The notes under the pieces are model-generated. The model worked only from the letters and a program-made list of their open reading frames with translations. It had not been told where the DNA came from and made no database searches. A stretch of 64,000 bases of DNA from Pseudomonadota bacterium (GTDB lineage Bacteria; Pseudomonadota; Gammaproteobacteria; Pseudomonadales; Oleiphilaceae). Both the position numbers and the translations under genes were made by a program. Location: positions 1 through 64,000 of the forward strand of contig PDPE01000025.1 in the NCBI GenBank assembly GCA_002747395.1, given 5' to 3'. This document shows positions 61,276 to 64,000 of the stretch, piece by piece; positions within the stretch are counted from its first letter, which is position 1; every line of letters starts with the position of its first letter.

Positions 61276-61950
61276 TTAGTGGCTGTCTTTGGCTGCCTGG
61301 CGGAATGTCAGCAGTTGCCAATGATTCTCCAGTGCGTGGGCCTTGAGCCTTTCGTCCGGGTCAACAGCAACCGGGTGATCGACCTGCTTCAGCAAAGGGA
61401 GGTCATTATGGGAGTCACTGTAGAACCAGGAACCCTTCAGTGTCCTGTTGTTTTGATCCAGCCAGGTTTGCAGGCGAGAGACTTTTCCTTCCTGAAAACT
61501 CGGGGTGCCGGAAACCTTCCCGGTATATTGGCCGTCACGCATTTCGAGGTCGGTGGCAATCAAATGGTCGACATTGAACAGTAAGGCAATCGGCTCGGTA
61601 ATAAATCGATTGGTCGCGGTGATGATCATGGTGAAGTCGCCGTTTTTCCTGTGTCGCTCAACGGTGGCTTGTGCAGCTTCCAGTATGACCGGTTTGATTT
61701 TTGATTCGACAAATGTCCGTCGCCACTGATGCAGCGCCTCGACCGGGTGGTTTTGCAATGGTGCCAGTGAAAACTCAAGATAGCGCATCATATCGAGTTC
61801 GCCATTCAGGTATTCCTGATAAAACCGGTCATTCGCCTTTTGGTAAATTTCCTTGTCGACAATACCTTGCTCGACCAGAAAATCTCCCCAGGCATGGTCG
61901 CTATCCCCTGCGATCAGGGTGTTATCCAGGTCAAATATAGCTAACGCCAT
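61276..61950 (-). CDS. HAD-IB family phosphatase (SerB/histidinol-phosphatase type)
   Basis: A 224-residue HAD hydrolase. Motif I is FDLDNTL (nucleophile D7, D9), motif II TATN, and motif IV SDSHNDLPLL, all intact. The family includes phosphoserine phosphatase and the histidinol-phosphate phosphatase found in Pseudomonas, where a related gene likewise stands next to rppH and ptsP. The substrate here is not certain. The frame is open to 62076 but ATG 61950 with GGAGA upstream is preferred. It is divergent from rppH. Confidence 0.85.
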   Translation of the reverse strand: MALAIFDLDNTLIAGDSDHAWGDFLVEQGIVDKEIYQKANDRFYQEYLNGELDMMRYLEFSLAPLQNHPVEALHQWRRTFVESKIKPVILEAAQATVERHRKNGDFTMIITATNRFITEPIALLFNVDHLIATDLEMRDGQYTGKVSGTPSFQEGKVSRLQTWLDQNNRTLKGSWFYSDSHNDLPLLKQVDHPVAVDPDERLKAHALENHWQLLTFRQAAKDSH

Positions 61951-62228
61951 GATACATCTCCGTTCTCCTGGGTTTATTAAGAAAGTTAATCTATTATTAA
62001 AGCATATTCTCGCCATTCCTGGTGTTTTATAAAGCAGGAACCCGGGAGCTGGCGCAAGATTTGCGTAACAGCTCAAATTTTGGAAGAATTGGGCGCATGA
62101 CCGTTTCAGGTTTTACGGTTTCAGGTGGTACAGTTGCAGGCCGTACAGGCAAGTAAGAGACACTTTGATAAAGAGAAAGTTTGACAGAAAGACAGTTTGT
62201 CAAAAAGACAATGTAAGGGTTAACAGAT

Positions 62229-62717
62229 GTGATTGATGCCGGCGGCTTCAGGCCGAACGTCGGAATCATACTGGCAAACCAGAATTGCGAATTATTTTGG
62301 GCGAGAAGAATCGGTCAGGACTCCTGGCAGTTTCCCCAGGGGGGCATTAAAACGGACGAAACACCGGAACAGGCGCTTTTTCGGGAACTTGAAGAAGAGG
62401 TGGGTCTGGCCCCGCAGGATGTTGAGGTGCTGGCTTGCACTCGTGGCTGGTTACGCTATCGTCTGCCCAAAAAAATGATACGGTATCATTCGCAGCCGGT
62501 TTGTATCGGGCAAAAACAAAAATGGTTTTTGCTCCGTATGGTTTCGCCTGACAACAGTGTTTCCATGACGAAGTCCGAATCACCGGAATTTGATGGTTGG
62601 CGGTGGGTAAGTTATTGGTACCCTCTGGGTCAGGTGGTTGCATTTAAACGTGAAGTTTATCGCAGGGCACTGAAAGAACTTGCTCCCAGACTGTTTAGTG
62701 GACTGGATACCAGGTAG
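62229..62717 (+). CDS. rppH: RNA pyrophosphohydrolase RppH
   Basis: A 162-residue Nudix enzyme that removes pyrophosphate from the 5' end of mRNA and so starts RNase E decay. It opens [12 protein letters not shown], followed by the complete Nudix box from G39: GIKTDE, R52 E53, E56 E57, G59. The start is GTG 62229 with AAGGG nine bases upstream. It is followed after 12 bases by ptsP, the usual gammaproteobacterial pair. Confidence 0.97.
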   Translation: MIDAGGFRPNVGIILANQNCELFWARRIGQDSWQFPQGGIKTDETPEQALFRELEEEVGLAPQDVEVLACTRGWLRYRLPKKMIRYHSQPVCIGQKQKWFLLRMVSPDNSVSMTKSESPEFDGWRWVSYWYPLGQVVAFKREVYRRALKELAPRLFSGLDTR

Positions 62718-62729
62718 AGATGCTGATTG

Positions 62730-64000
62730 ATGTTGAGTACGCTTCGAAATATCGTTCAAAAGGTTAATTCTGCCCGGGATCTGGCCGAGGCGCTGAATAT
62801 TATCGTCACCATGGTTCAGGGCTCGATGGAAACGGAAGTGTGTTCTGTCTACCTTTCTGACCCCGACACGAATCGATATATCCTCATGGCGACGCAGGGG
62901 CTGAACAAATCGGCGGTTGGCCGAGTCAGTCTCGGGCACTCCGAAGGTCTGGTTGGCCTGGTCGGGGTTCGCGAAGAACCGATTAATCTTGAAGACGCGC
63001 CATCCCACCCCAGGTACCGATATTTTCCTGAAACCGGTGAGGAAAGATATCAATCTTTCCTTGGCGTCCCCATTATTCACCACCGTAAGGTTCTGGGTGT
63101 CATCGTTGTTCAGCAGCAGAAGACCAAACGTTGCTTTGATGAAGGTGAAGAAGCGTTTCTGGTAACGGTTTCAGCCCAGCTTGCGGGTGTGATTGCCCAC
63201 AGCGAAGCCACCGGCGTGATTGGTGGAAAAAGCCTGTCAGGCACAAAGGCCAGAGATGTCTGTTTTCAGGGGGTGGCCGGGGCGCAGGGGGTTGCAATCG
63301 GGCAGAGTGTCGTGATGTTCCCGCCGGCAGACCTTGATTCTGTTCCCGATGTTTTTGGCAATGACGTTGCCCGGGAAATCAAGTCCTTCGAGAACGCACT
63401 TCTGGCCGTCCGTAAAGATATAGAGCGCGTTGGTCGCCGGCTTGAATCCCGACTTCGACCCGAGGAGCAGGCCCTGTTTGATGTTTACCTGCGTATGCTC
63501 GATGACAATGCATTGGGAGGTGAAGTCATCTCCCGAATAAGGGGCGGCAACTGGGCCCAGGGTGCATTGCGGGAAGTGACTAACGAATATGTACGTCATT
63601 TCGAGATGATGGGAGATAATTATCTTTCGGAGCGTGCAGTAGATATCAAGGATCTGAGCCGGAGGGTTCTGGCCTATCTGCAGGAGAATGTAGATCAGGT
63701 TAAAAGAGAGTACCCGGATAACACGATCCTGGTGAGTGATGAGCTGACTCCCTCGATGCTGGGCGAAGTGCCCAAGCAAAAACTGCTCGGCCTGGTGTCG
63801 GTCAAGGGGTCCGGAAATTCCCATGTGGCGATTCTGGCGCGAGCCATGGGAGTGCCGACCGTAATGGGGGCGGTTGACATCCCGGTTTCCCAGCTTGATG
63901 GGCGAGAGCTTATTGTCGATGGTTACAACGGCCAGATATATGCCTCTCCATCTGCAAAACTCAAAGGCTATTATGACTCGATTGTAGAGGAAGAAAAGGA
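62730..64000 (+). CDS. ptsP: PTS-Ntr enzyme I, PtsP (cut by the window end)
   Basis: Starts at ATG 62730 and is open to the end of the window (423 codons seen; the family has about 750). An N-terminal GAF domain (about 15-160; LGVPIIHHRKVLGVIVVQ) is followed by the enzyme I helical domain and the phospho-His domain, whose active-site motif GNSHVAILARAMGVPTVMG is seen at about 63811-63867. It takes phosphate from PEP and passes it to NPr in the nitrogen-linked PTS. The PEP-binding C-terminal barrel lies beyond the window. Confidence 0.95.
   Translation, partial: MLSTLRNIVQKVNSARDLAEALNIIVTMVQGSMETEVCSVYLSDPDTNRYILMATQGLNKSAVGRVSLGHSEGLVGLVGVREEPINLEDAPSHPRYRYFPETGEERYQSFLGVPIIHHRKVLGVIVVQQQKTKRCFDEGEEAFLVTVSAQLAGVIAHSEATGVIGGKSLSGTKARDVCFQGVAGAQGVAIGQSVVMFPPADLDSVPDVFGNDVAREIKSFENALLAVRKDIERVGRRLESRLRPEEQALFDVYLRMLDDNALGGEVISRIRGGNWAQGALREVTNEYVRHFEMMGDNYLSERAVDIKDLSRRVLAYLQENVDQVKREYPDNTILVSDELTPSMLGEVPKQKLLGLVSVKGSGNSHVAILARAMGVPTVMGAVDIPVSQLDGRELIVDGYNGQIYASPSAKLKGYYDSIVEEEK

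Noticed and set aside
62161..62228. TTGACA at 62181-62186 as the rppH promoter
   Set aside because: There is no acceptable -10 box 16-18 bp downstream.
1..64000. CRISPR array
   Set aside because: The tandem repeats found are contiguous, with no unique spacers of 25-40 bp; no cas gene is present.

Overview
The window reads as a chromosomal segment of a Gram-negative gammaproteobacterium, probably marine or host-associated. The evidence is a complete MSHA-type IV pilus operon, a glnA/DUF4124/ntrB/ntrC nitrogen cluster, lipid A/Kdo and LPS sugar genes, OmpW, TolC and a very acidic porin, and the rppH-ptsP pair. I do not assign a genus. One untypical trait is a glycine decarboxylase P-protein split into two genes (gcvPA/gcvPB).

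Layout. 1-1030: a decayed IS3-family element and a ParDE-like toxin-antitoxin pair closed by a terminator. 1161-13644: a 12.5-kb defence island bounded by two 83-bp direct repeats. It holds a leaderless XRE/ImmA-IrrE regulator with a PIN-domain partner, then one transcription unit: excisionase-like HTH, hsdM, hsdS, a RecQ-family helicase fused to a phosphoribosyltransferase domain, a DprA-like protein, hsdR. No integrase is present. The helicase-PRTase/DprA pair resembles ShosTA and the competence trio ComFA/ComFC/DprA, and is the best candidate here for a little-described system.

13874-30925: MSHA pilus operon mshI, a PilN-like gene, mshJ-N, mshE, mshG, mshF, mshB, mshA, mshC, mshD, mshO, mshP, a repeat-rich 47-codon ORF, and mshQ. 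Many junctions overlap by 1-4 bases. MshE carries the two 24-residue MshEN motifs that bind cyclic di-GMP in homologues.

30993-36815: minus-strand higBA, ntrC, ntrB, a DUF4124 gene and glnA. Upstream of glnA lie a clear sigma-54 promoter and two NtrC-like sites about 31 bp apart, so the two-component system encoded beside it should control glnA. 36889-43156: typA, a prolyl iminopeptidase, dtd, a porin, and a CYTH triphosphatase. 43314-53000: ompW, an AI-2E permease, two LPS-type genes (GT4, ELM1-like), waaA, a patatin-like phospholipase with cyclic-nucleotide-binding-type domains, and tolC. 53041-59855: nudF, yqiB, cpdA and the glycine cleavage genes gcvT, gcvH, gcvPA, gcvPB. 59998-64000: rlmI, a HAD phosphatase, rppH and a truncated ptsP.

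A recurring feature is short perfect or near-perfect tandem repeats (8-21 bp, 2-4 copies) in genes and spacers. Units inside genes are multiples of three.
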